NCBI RefSeq assembly: GCF_002770725.1 | Contig: NZ_NQVN01000023.1 | Location: 16,470 to 80,469, forward strand | Length of the DNA: 64,000 nucleotides | Source: Pleomorphomonas carboxyditropha | GTDB lineage: Bacteria; Pseudomonadota; Alphaproteobacteria; Rhizobiales; Pleomorphomonadaceae | Direction of reading: 5' to 3' | In this document: positions 56,996 to 64,000 of the stretch, one piece after another | Layout: each line of letters starts with the position of its first letter | Position numbering within the stretch: position 1 is the first letter of the stretch | Made by a program: the position numbers and the translations under genes | Notes under the pieces: model-generated | What the model was told of the DNA's origin: nothing | The model's database searches: none | Seen by the model: the letters and a program-made list of their open reading frames with translations, nothing else

Positions 56996-57620
56996 TCTGG
57001 ACGCGTGGCTCCCCCATTTTCGAGGCCTTGAAGAGCGCATCGCCGATGCGATTGAAGCAGCTTGGCCTGTCTGTATTGCTCCGCTTCAATCCAAAAAGAA
57101 TGCGATGACGCATGAGGATCACATCACTGAGCACCTCGTTCAGTCATTGATCCGAACGAAGCTAATGTCGGGGCGGATCATCTATCAATACACGTTGCTC
57201 GCGGAGGACGGCGGCGGCAATGTATCGGCTCCGAGCAATATCGACTTCGTCCTAACCATAGGTGACGACGAAGATGTCTATCTGGCCTGCGAATGCAAAC
57301 GGCTCAATGTCCCCTACAAGACAGGGGTACGTGGCTTGGTCGGCGAGTATGTCGATGAAGGGCTCATGCGGTTCGTGACCGGCCAGTATTCCAGCGGCCT
57401 GCCATTAGCGATGATGCTGGGATACGTGATGAACGCGAAAACAGATGTGGCAAGGCGCGGCCTCAGAAGGACCCTGGCGCTTCGTTCGGCCAGAATCGGG
57501 CTCCAGTCTGAACTCGATGCTGCTGTGGTGAACGGCCGACCCGTCCGTTTCCGTACGACACATGCTTGTGCGCCAGGTCATATCATCGAGGTGGCTCACA
57601 CATTGCTGCCATGGCCGTAG
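56982..57620 (+). CDS. PD-(D/E)XK-like restriction endonuclease partner
   Basis: The product is 212 aa. The catalytic core appears as SNIDFVLTIGDDEDVYLACE followed by CKRLN, i.e. Asp, then Glu-x-Lys (ECK), the PD-(D/E)XK pattern. HEDHITEHLVQSLI near residue 45 is an N-terminal helix with conserved His/Glu. The gene overlaps the methyltransferase by 14 bp, which supports a restriction-modification pair. ATG 56982 is preferred over 56961 because of an upstream GGTGG. The cleaved sequence is unknown. Confidence 0.75.
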   Translation: MLTGDLDAWLPHFRGLEERIADAIEAAWPVCIAPLQSKKNAMTHEDHITEHLVQSLIRTKLMSGRIIYQYTLLAEDGGGNVSAPSNIDFVLTIGDDEDVYLACECKRLNVPYKTGVRGLVGEYVDEGLMRFVTGQYSSGLPLAMMLGYVMNAKTDVARRGLRRTLALRSARIGLQSELDAAVVNGRPVRFRTTHACAPGHIIEVAHTLLPWP

Positions 57621-57835
57621 TCACTGCCGATTCTAGTTTCTGAGTTGGCCTTGGAGGGGACTGTCCGCGAACTACAGCAACGAACGTCAACCACTGAGAT
57701 AATCTCTTGCCGCTGCGAATGTAAGGATCCGAAGCGGTCACTGAACCAGCAGCGTTCAACGGCAGCTAACGGATCCCGGACGCCCGAAACCGGATCGTCT
57801 GGTACCGGTCTCAATTGCAGTCGTATGGGTTTATA
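57621..57835. other. non-coding scar region after the restriction gene
   Basis: Only short overlapping frames without family likeness were seen. The composition is mixed and the region sits between the nuclease gene and the kinase fragment, consistent with decayed or rearranged DNA. Confidence 0.4.
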
Positions 57836-58080
57836 ATCCCCTCCTCATTACGACACCCGCAAAGGAGAGAATATTGCGCCCTACGCAACTGGACACCTCC
57901 AGCGGATACTCATCTTCGGAAATGGCGGCACAGGCAAGACTTGGCTTGTCCGGGAGATCGGAGCCATTGTCAGACGCTCTGTTGTTCATCTCGATGATTT
58001 GCGTTGGCATCCCGGCCACTATGGCGTCGCGCGCGATAACCAACTTGTATTCAGTGAAGTTGTTGAGCTTGGAAGGGCGG
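57836..58080 (+). pseudogene. fragment of a P-loop kinase/AAA gene
   Basis: One frame encodes RILIFGNGGTGKTWLVREIG, then RSVVHLDDLRWHPGHYGVAR. This is a clear Walker A (GNGGTGKT) and the LDDL.W.PG segment of adenylate-kinase-like proteins. There is no in-frame ATG or GTG start and the similarity ends at about 58055-58080, where the convergent phosphatase gene begins. It is therefore a truncated copy, possibly a remnant of the element border. Confidence 0.6.
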
Positions 58081-58098
58081 AGACCGGACGCGGACGGA

Positions 58099-58674
58099 TC
58101 AGTTCCGGGGCGCGATCGGCTGCCAGGCGTGGTCGGGAACGAGGTTTGGCAGTGTGGCCTGCCAGAAGTGTCCCTGAAACGGTTGATCGAAGGACCTGCT
58201 GATGGGGTTGCCCGACAGAGCGCAAAAAAGGAGGGTGCCTACCGCACCGTGGGCAACGATCGCCAGGTCGCCGCCGACATGCTCGCTTACAATCTGAGCA
58301 ACGGCCTTCCGAACACGGGCTTGCGCGTCGACGGCGCGCTCCCAGCCGCGAAAGCTCATGTCTGGCTGTGCGAAGAATGCGTCGGCGGCCTGTTCGAACT
58401 CCGGCGGCGGAAGAAAACCCGTTGCGCTCCGGTCGTTTTCGCCAAGCCTGTCCGAAACGCCAACGCCGAGCCCGAGTGCGCCGCTAAGAATGCCGGCGGC
58501 CTCGATCGCCTTGGTCTCCCTGCTCGACAATACCGCCCGAACCCCGGCAAGCATCGGAGAGCGTGAGAAGGTTCTCATCCGGTCGATCCCCGAGGCGCTC
58601 AAATGCCAACGCTCGATCGGCGTTGCGGGATCGACGACTACCTCGGGGTGCGTGATGAAATACAGCGTGGACAT
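58099..58674 (-). CDS. histidine phosphatase family protein
   Basis: The product is 191 aa. The phosphoglycerate-mutase-like fold has the N-terminal catalytic region LYFITHPEV (a THP variant of the RHG box), SSRETKAIEAA, LGENDR, and IVAHGAVGTLLFCAL with the second His. The usual RHG Arg is replaced by Thr, but the motif HP and the C-terminal His remain. It could be a phosphatase with altered activity. It abuts the truncated kinase fragment. Confidence 0.82.
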   Translation of the reverse strand: MSTLYFITHPEVVVDPATPIERWHLSASGIDRMRTFSRSPMLAGVRAVLSSRETKAIEAAGILSGALGLGVGVSDRLGENDRSATGFLPPPEFEQAADAFFAQPDMSFRGWERAVDAQARVRKAVAQIVSEHVGGDLAIVAHGAVGTLLFCALSGNPISRSFDQPFQGHFWQATLPNLVPDHAWQPIAPRN

Positions 58675-58737
58675 GCGCTATCGTAGCCCCCCGGAGAAGC
58701 ATTCAATGCGCCGCGTTCGCGTTCACCCTCTTCCTCC

Positions 58738-60273
58738 TCACTCCACCGCGCTCGTCTCGTACACCGTCGCCCCCGCCGGATCGACGCCGACGAGGCTGAC
58801 GTCGTAGCCCCAGAGTTGGCGGACGTGGCGCAGGGTGGCGTCGCGGCTTGACGCGGCCAGCACGACGCCGTCCTGCACCGTGTGGCGCAGGCGGAGGTGC
58901 CGGTCGCCGAGGAGGTCGGCGTCGGCCACCTGGATGTCGGGCTGGTTGGCGCCGACGTCGTAGCTCCTGGCCAGCGTGGCGCGCACCTTGCGGTAGCCGC
59001 GCTCGTCGTGGATCGAGGCCACCTTGTAGTGGGTGTCGTGGGTCTCGTCCTCCAGCACGAACATGCGGAATTTCCGCATCAGGGCCGGGCTCAGATACTG
59101 CAGCACGAAGGATTCGTCGCGGTGGTTGGCCCAGGCGTCGATGAGCGCGGCCCGCCAGTCGCCGCTGCCGGCGATGTCGGGGAACCAGTCGCGATCCTCG
59201 GCCGTCGGCGCGGTGCAGATGCGCTCGATGTCCTGCATCATGGCAAAGCCCAGCGCATAGGGGTTGAAGGACGAGAAGCGCGGATCGTCGAACGTCGGCT
59301 GGAAGACGACGCTCGAATGGCTTTGCAGGATTTCCAGGAGCGCCCCCTCGCCGATCATGCCCCGGTCGAACAGCGTGTTCATGATGGTGTAGTGGACGAA
59401 GGTGGCGCAGCCCTCGTTCATCACCTTGGTCTGGCGCTGCGGATAGAAATACTGGGCGATGACGCGGACGATGCGCAGGATTTCCCGCTGCCAGGGCTCC
59501 AGCACGGGGCTGTTCTTCTCCAGGAAGTAGAGGAGGTTCTCCTCCGGCAGGTTGAGCGCCCGGCCACGCTCGATCTCGTCGTCGGGCCGGTCGGGGCCGT
59601 CGTCGTCCTTGGCGGCCGGCAGGGTCCGCCACAGGTCGCTGAAGGTGCGCTCCTCGTAGTCCAGCCGGTCGCGGATCCGCTCGCGCTCGGCCGCGACCGA
59701 CAGCCGGGGCGGCCGGCGGTAGCGGAACACGCCCTGGTCCATCAGCGCGTGGGCGGCGTCGAGGATGGCCTCGACGGCGGCGATGCCGTGCTTTTCCTCG
59801 CAGCGGGCGATGTAGGACTTGCCGAATTCCATGTAGTCGAGGATGGCCGAGGCGTCGGTCCACTGGCGGAACAGGTAGTTGTTCTTGAAGAAGTGGTTGT
59901 GGCCGAAGGCGGCGTGGGCGGTCACCAGGGCCTGCATGGCCATGGTGTTCTCTTCCATCAGGTAGGTGATGCAGGGATTGGAGTTGATCACCAGTTCGTA
60001 GGCGAGGCCGAGATAGCCCTTGCGGTAGAGGTGCTGCTCGCGGGCGAAGCGCTTGCCGAACGACCAGTGCCGGTACATCAGCGGCATGCCGATCGACGAA
60101 TAGGCGTCGAGCATCTGCTCGGAGGAGATGATCTCCAACTGGTTGGGGTAGACGTCGAGCTTGAGGTCGTCGAGGGCGATGGCCTCGATGGCGTCGTAGG
60201 TGCGCGACAGCGTCTGAAAATTCCAGTCGGAGCCGTCGAACAGGAGACCCGGGTTGCCGGCTCGCTCTTTCAT
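58738..60273 (-). CDS. spoVR: SpoVR family protein
   Basis: The product is 511 aa, the normal SpoVR/YcgB length. Characteristic segments are PLMYRHWSFGKRFAREQHLY, YELVINSNPCITYLMEENTM and MNEGCATFVHYTIMNTLFD. It is the third gene in the leftward prkA-yeaH-spoVR unit, 22 bp after yeaH. In non-sporulating bacteria this cluster is linked to starvation and stress responses; the biochemical activity of SpoVR is not settled. Confidence 0.95.
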   Translation of the reverse strand: MKERAGNPGLLFDGSDWNFQTLSRTYDAIEAIALDDLKLDVYPNQLEIISSEQMLDAYSSIGMPLMYRHWSFGKRFAREQHLYRKGYLGLAYELVINSNPCITYLMEENTMAMQALVTAHAAFGHNHFFKNNYLFRQWTDASAILDYMEFGKSYIARCEEKHGIAAVEAILDAAHALMDQGVFRYRRPPRLSVAAERERIRDRLDYEERTFSDLWRTLPAAKDDDGPDRPDDEIERGRALNLPEENLLYFLEKNSPVLEPWQREILRIVRVIAQYFYPQRQTKVMNEGCATFVHYTIMNTLFDRGMIGEGALLEILQSHSSVVFQPTFDDPRFSSFNPYALGFAMMQDIERICTAPTAEDRDWFPDIAGSGDWRAALIDAWANHRDESFVLQYLSPALMRKFRMFVLEDETHDTHYKVASIHDERGYRKVRATLARSYDVGANQPDIQVADADLLGDRHLRLRHTVQDGVVLAASSRDATLRHVRQLWGYDVSLVGVDPAGATVYETSAVE

Positions 60274-60295
60274 GGTCCCGCGCCCTCCCTTCGGT

Positions 60296-61609
60296 TCATC
60301 CGGCGGCCTGCCTGGAGAACAGCTTCCGGAACACCGGGTAGATATCGCCGGGCCTGGCGATCCGGGTCATCTGGAAGTTGCTCCACGTCTCGGCGACGAG
60401 GCGATAGGACTGCCACAGGGCGGTGCCGTTTTCCGCCGACTGGAAGATGTGGCTTTCCCGCTCGTCGATGATCTCGACATAGGCGTAATACTGGCAAAGG
60501 CGCATCAGCTCCTGATCGAGCAGGGCGACGCAGCGCTGCGAATCGTTGGCGGCGTTGTCGCCGTCGGAGGCCTGGGCGGCGTAGATGTTCCAACTGCCGC
60601 TCGGATAGCGCTCGGTGATGATGCGCTGCATCTCCTCCAGCGCCGTCGACACGATGGTGCCGCCGCTCTGCGGGCTGTGGAAGAAGGTCTCCTCGTCGAC
60701 CTCCTGGGCCTCGTGGGTGTGGCGGATGAAGACGATCTCGATGCGCTCGTAGCGCCGCTTCAGGAAGAGATGCAGCAGCACGAAGAAGCGCTTGGCAAGG
60801 TCCTTCTCGCGCTCGCCCATGGAACCGGACACGTCCATCAGGCAGAACATCACCGCGTTGGCGTTGGGCACCGGCTGCTGCTCCAGCCGGTTGAAGCGGA
60901 CGTCGACCGGATCGACATAGGCGACCAGCTTGCGCTTGCGCACCAGCCTGTCGAGTTCCTGCTTGAGGGCGGCAAGCCGCTCGACGGCCTCGGCGGTGGG
61001 CTCGGCCTCGGCCTCGAGCGCGGCGATCTCGGCGGCGACGGCGTCGAGCTGCGCCTGCCTGGGCCGCCCGAGCGCGAGGCGGCGGCCGAAGCTGTTGCGC
61101 ATGGTGCGGCCGACGTTGATGTTGGTGGGCGCGCCGGTCACCGCGTAGCCGGCCCGCCGCATCCTGAAGGAGACGATCTCCTTGAGGTCCAGCTTGACGA
61201 GGTCGGGCAGCTCCAGGTCGTCGAAGAACAGGTCGAGCAGCTCCTCGCGCGACAGCACGAAGCGGAAATCGTCCTCGCTGTCGCCGCCGTCGCCGGCGCC
61301 CTCGCGGCCGGCGCCGCCGCCGGCCCCGCCGGGCGGCTTGGGAAGGCGGTCGCCGGTGACGAACTCCTTGTTGCCCGGCAGCACGTGGGCGCGCCTGCCG
61401 CTGCCGGCCGCCGGCCGGAACGCCGGCTCGGCGGTGCCGCGCGCCGGCATCGGCACCACGTGGTCGGCGTCGATGTCGGCGATCTTGCCAGTCTTGATCT
61501 GGTCGGTGACGATCCGCCTGAGTTCATCGCGGGCACGCGAAAGAAAACGCTGGCGGTTACTGAGGCTCTTGTCCTTGGGGTTCAGGCGGCGGTCGATGAA
61601 ATTCCGCAT
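60296..61609 (-). CDS. yeaH: YeaH/YhbH family protein (DUF444)
   Basis: The product is 437 aa. A von Willebrand-like region has MFCLMDVSGSMGEREKDLAK (MIDAS-like DxSxS) and the N-terminal start FIDRRLNPKDKSLSNRQRFL. A Gly-rich linker occurs near 85-115. It is always found between prkA and spoVR in this cluster. ATG 61609 is preceded by GAGAG. Its role is probably a partner of the PrkA kinase. Confidence 0.94.
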   Translation of the reverse strand: MRNFIDRRLNPKDKSLSNRQRFLSRARDELRRIVTDQIKTGKIADIDADHVVPMPARGTAEPAFRPAAGSGRRAHVLPGNKEFVTGDRLPKPPGGAGGGAGREGAGDGGDSEDDFRFVLSREELLDLFFDDLELPDLVKLDLKEIVSFRMRRAGYAVTGAPTNINVGRTMRNSFGRRLALGRPRQAQLDAVAAEIAALEAEAEPTAEAVERLAALKQELDRLVRKRKLVAYVDPVDVRFNRLEQQPVPNANAVMFCLMDVSGSMGEREKDLAKRFFVLLHLFLKRRYERIEIVFIRHTHEAQEVDEETFFHSPQSGGTIVSTALEEMQRIITERYPSGSWNIYAAQASDGDNAANDSQRCVALLDQELMRLCQYYAYVEIIDERESHIFQSAENGTALWQSYRLVAETWSNFQMTRIARPGDIYPVFRKLFSRQAAG

Positions 61610-61686
61610 GGATGCTCTCTTTTCCCGACTCCTGCAGGCCTCATGCCAATTCGCGCAAATGCCGACGCATCCGCTCGTCGAGGCCG

Positions 61687-61763
61687 TTGCCGATTTCCCA
61701 TTTTCCCGGCCGCATGAGAAATCGGCAAGCGGAATACCGGGAGGCGCGTTGATTGCCTCCCGG
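61687..61763 (-). promoter_or_regulatory. two hairpins between prkA and yeaH
   Basis: TTGCCGATTTC (61687-61697) pairs with GAAATCGGCAA (61718-61728), and CCGGGAGGC (61737-61745) pairs with GCCTCCCGG (61755-61763). No T-run follows on the leftward strand, so they may be processing or stability elements rather than a full terminator. Confidence 0.6.
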
Positions 61764-61765
61764 GA

Positions 61766-63715
61766 TCACCCGGCCTTGTTCACCCGCATGTACCAGTCGA
61801 CCAGCCGCCGCACCTGCCGCTCGGTGTAGCCGCGCTCGGCCATGCGCTCGACGAACTCGGTATGCTGCTTCTCGGTGGCGCTGTCCTTCTTCGAGCCGAA
61901 GCTGATCACCGGCAACAGGTCCTCGACCTGGCCGAACATGCGCTTCTCGATCACCTCGCGCAGCTTCTCGTAGCTGGTCCAGGACGGGTTGTGGCCGTTG
62001 TTCCTGGCCCGGGCGCGCAGGGTGAATTTCACCACCTCGTTGCGGAAATCCTTGGGGTTGGCGATGCCGGCCGGCTTTTCGATCTGCGACAGCTCGCGGT
62101 CGAGGATCTCGCGGTTGAGGATCTGCCCGGTGTCGGGGTCCTTGTAGTCCTGGTCCTCGATCCAGGCGTCGGCATAGGCGATGTAGCGGTCGAACAGGTT
62201 CTGGCCGTATTCGCTGTAGGATTCGAGGTAGGCCTTCTGGATCTCGTGGCCGATGAACTCGGCGTAGCGCGAGGCCAGCTCGGACTTGATGAAGTCGAGA
62301 TAGCGCGCCTCGGTCTCCGGCGGGAACTGCTCGCGCCGGATGGCCTGCTCCAGGACGTACATCAGGTGCACCGGATCGGCCGCCACCTCGCGGGTGTCGT
62401 AGTTGAAGGTCTGCGACAGCACCTTGAAGGCGAAGCGGGTGCTGATGCCGGTCATGCCCTCGTCGACGCCGGCGGCGTCGCGATATTCCTGGACGGACTT
62501 CGCCTTGGGATCGACGTCCTTGAGGTTCTCGCCGTCGTAGACGCGCATCTTGGTGTAGAGCGGCGAGTTCTCGTGGATGGTCAGCCGCGTCGACACGGTG
62601 AAGCGGCTCAGCGTCTCCAGCACCTCGGGCGCGCAGGGGCTGCCGGCAAGCTCGCTCTCGCGCAGCAGCTTGTCGTAGATCTGCCGCTCCTCGGTGACGC
62701 GCAGGCAATAGGGCACCTTGACCACCAGGATGCGGTCGAGGAAGGCCTCGTTGTTGCGGTTGTTCTTGAACTGCAGCCATTCCGATTCGTTGGAATGGGC
62801 GAGGATGATGCCCTGGTAGGGGAAGGCGCCGAAGTTCTCGGTGCCGTTGTAGTTGCCCTCCTGCGTGGCGGTCAACAGCGGGTGCAGCACCTTGATCGGC
62901 GCCTTGAACATCTCGACGAATTCCAGGAGGCCCTGCGTGGTGCGGTTGAGGCCGCCGCTGTAGGAATACGCGTCGGGGTCGGACTGGCTGAAGTGCTCGA
63001 GCTGGCGGATGTCGACCTTGCCGACCAGCGAGGAGACGTCCTGGTTGTTCTCGTCGCCCGGCTCGGTCTTGTCGATGCCGATCTGGCGGAGGCGCGACGG
63101 CATCAGCCGGACCACGCTGAACTTGGATATGTCGCCGTTGAGCTCGCGCAGCCGCTTGACCGCCCAGGGCGAGATAATGCCGTTCAATCGCCGGCGGGCG
63201 ATGCCGTACTTGTCTTCCAGAAGGTCGCCCATGCGGTCGGGATGGAACAGGCCAAGCGGCGATTCGAAGATCGGGCTGATCTCGTCGCCGAGCTTCAGCG
63301 TGTAGATCGGCTCCTCTTCCATCAGCTTCTTCAGCCGCTCGGCCAGCGACGACTTGCCGCCGCCGACCGGGCCGAGCAGGTAGAGGATCTGCTTGCGCTC
63401 CTCGAGGCCCTGGGCGGCGTAGCGGAAATAGCCGACGATCCGCTCGATGGTTTCTTCCATGCCGTAGAAATCGGCGAAGGCCGGGTAGATCTTGATGGTG
63501 CGGTTGGTGAAGATGCGGCCGAGCCGGGCGTCGGCGCTGGTGTCGACGAGGGTGGGCTCGCCGATCGCCTTGACCATCCGTTCGGCGGCCGTGGCGTACA
63601 TCGCAGGGTTCTCGCGACAGGCGAGGAGATATTGCTGCAGGCTCATCTCCTCCTGCGTCTCGCTGCTGTAGATTTCCGAAAAGAGGCGGAATACGTCGGA
63701 ATCCTGCGATTGCAT
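61766..63715 (-). CDS. prkA: PrkA family serine protein kinase
   Basis: The product is 649 aa. An AAA-type Walker A GPVGGGKSSLAERL occurs near residue 110. A conserved start FRLFSEIYSSETQEEMSLQQ and the C-terminal region ending in TERQVRRLVDWYMRVN match PrkA/YeaG. ATG 63715 with a CGAGGT site 6 bp upstream is preferred; upstream codons are not conserved. PrkA is a stress-linked kinase. The two downstream genes are its usual companions. Confidence 0.95.
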   Translation of the reverse strand: MQSQDSDVFRLFSEIYSSETQEEMSLQQYLLACRENPAMYATAAERMVKAIGEPTLVDTSADARLGRIFTNRTIKIYPAFADFYGMEETIERIVGYFRYAAQGLEERKQILYLLGPVGGGKSSLAERLKKLMEEEPIYTLKLGDEISPIFESPLGLFHPDRMGDLLEDKYGIARRRLNGIISPWAVKRLRELNGDISKFSVVRLMPSRLRQIGIDKTEPGDENNQDVSSLVGKVDIRQLEHFSQSDPDAYSYSGGLNRTTQGLLEFVEMFKAPIKVLHPLLTATQEGNYNGTENFGAFPYQGIILAHSNESEWLQFKNNRNNEAFLDRILVVKVPYCLRVTEERQIYDKLLRESELAGSPCAPEVLETLSRFTVSTRLTIHENSPLYTKMRVYDGENLKDVDPKAKSVQEYRDAAGVDEGMTGISTRFAFKVLSQTFNYDTREVAADPVHLMYVLEQAIRREQFPPETEARYLDFIKSELASRYAEFIGHEIQKAYLESYSEYGQNLFDRYIAYADAWIEDQDYKDPDTGQILNREILDRELSQIEKPAGIANPKDFRNEVVKFTLRARARNNGHNPSWTSYEKLREVIEKRMFGQVEDLLPVISFGSKKDSATEKQHTEFVERMAERGYTERQVRRLVDWYMRVNKAG

Positions 63716-64000
63716 GTGGACCTCGTGACAAGAGAATCGAGCGGACCAACGGACTACAGTTCGACGGCAAATAGGCCTTTTGACGGCGCCGCCGGCAAAT
63801 CCTGCGGGGGCTGGAGGAATAACGCCTGAACCTCCGGCCCGTTCCAACCCTCGGCGACCCGGGCAAAGCGCCTTGGCGCTTCCGACGGGCTTCACCTGCG
63901 ATCGCTTCGAATCATGCAGGGTCTACAGGAATCATATAGATGCGAAGCCGGAAGATGATAGTGGCTGGGGGAAATGTAATGTTTCGGGGTTGGGGGAGGG
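63716..64000. other. prkA promoter region and window end
   Basis: No gene was recognised here. The prkA promoter should lie in this stretch. No hairpin or operator stood out. Confidence 0.4.

Overview
The window is about 66-67% G+C by eye. It carries a dnaG-rpoD pair, a prkA-yeaH-spoVR stress operon, HlyU-family and YciA-type genes, and intergenic hairpin repeats of the kind seen throughout Hyphomicrobiales (Rhizobiales). It is best read as chromosomal DNA of an alphaproteobacterium, probably Hyphomicrobiales. A Pleomorphomonas-like genus is only a guess.

Layout. 0-4 kb: the end of a YrbL-type gene, a sorbosone dehydrogenase-like lipoprotein, a glutathione peroxidase, a small membrane protein and an AraC regulator. 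4-9 kb: dnaG and rpoD, separated by palindromic repeats. 9-14 kb: an MFS exporter divergent from its likely TetR regulator, a two-component system, a fused pseudogene and a membrane-anchored tyrosine phosphatase. 14.2-14.9 kb: a 185-bp tandem repeat. 15-22.5 kb: a carbohydrate ABC operon with an FAD-dependent oxidoreductase and an embedded IclR regulator. 22.5-23.2 kb: a small GIY-YIG gene bracketed by two near-identical palindromic elements. 23-28 kb: an RND efflux pair. 28-41 kb: a haloacetate dehalogenase-like hydrolase, three toxin-antitoxin style modules (ParDE-like, Fic with its antitoxin, VapBC), a TetR-VOC-GST operon, LysR, a soluble PAS chemoreceptor-like protein, an Fe-alcohol dehydrogenase with an old yellow enzyme, HlyU with a thioesterase, and a SIMPL protein.

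41-58 kb is the accessory part. It has a phage-type S24 repressor, a TonB receptor with an AraC regulator, then a Cro-sized HTH gene, a DUF669 protein, small regulators and a primase-polymerase/helicase-like protein. A visibly lower-G+C block follows, with a HEPN plus zinc-ribbon protein, a small HTH protein, a large N6-adenine methyltransferase and a PD-(D/E)XK-like nuclease (an apparent restriction-modification or defence cassette), bounded by gene fragments. Three promoters in the region share a 16-bp operator of the form ATGGGA-N4-TCCCAT, which ties the S24 repressor to the phage-like genes. No integrase or attachment site was seen. 58-64 kb returns to core DNA with a histidine phosphatase and the spoVR, yeaH and prkA genes, transcribed leftward.

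Two threads run through the window. The first is a MITE-like family of about 170-185 bp with outer inverted arms and small inner hairpins. The inner stems differ between copies by compensatory changes, and the elements occur at more than eight loci. The second is the S24-centred regulon, which appears to control a cryptic replication module lying next to a defence cargo.
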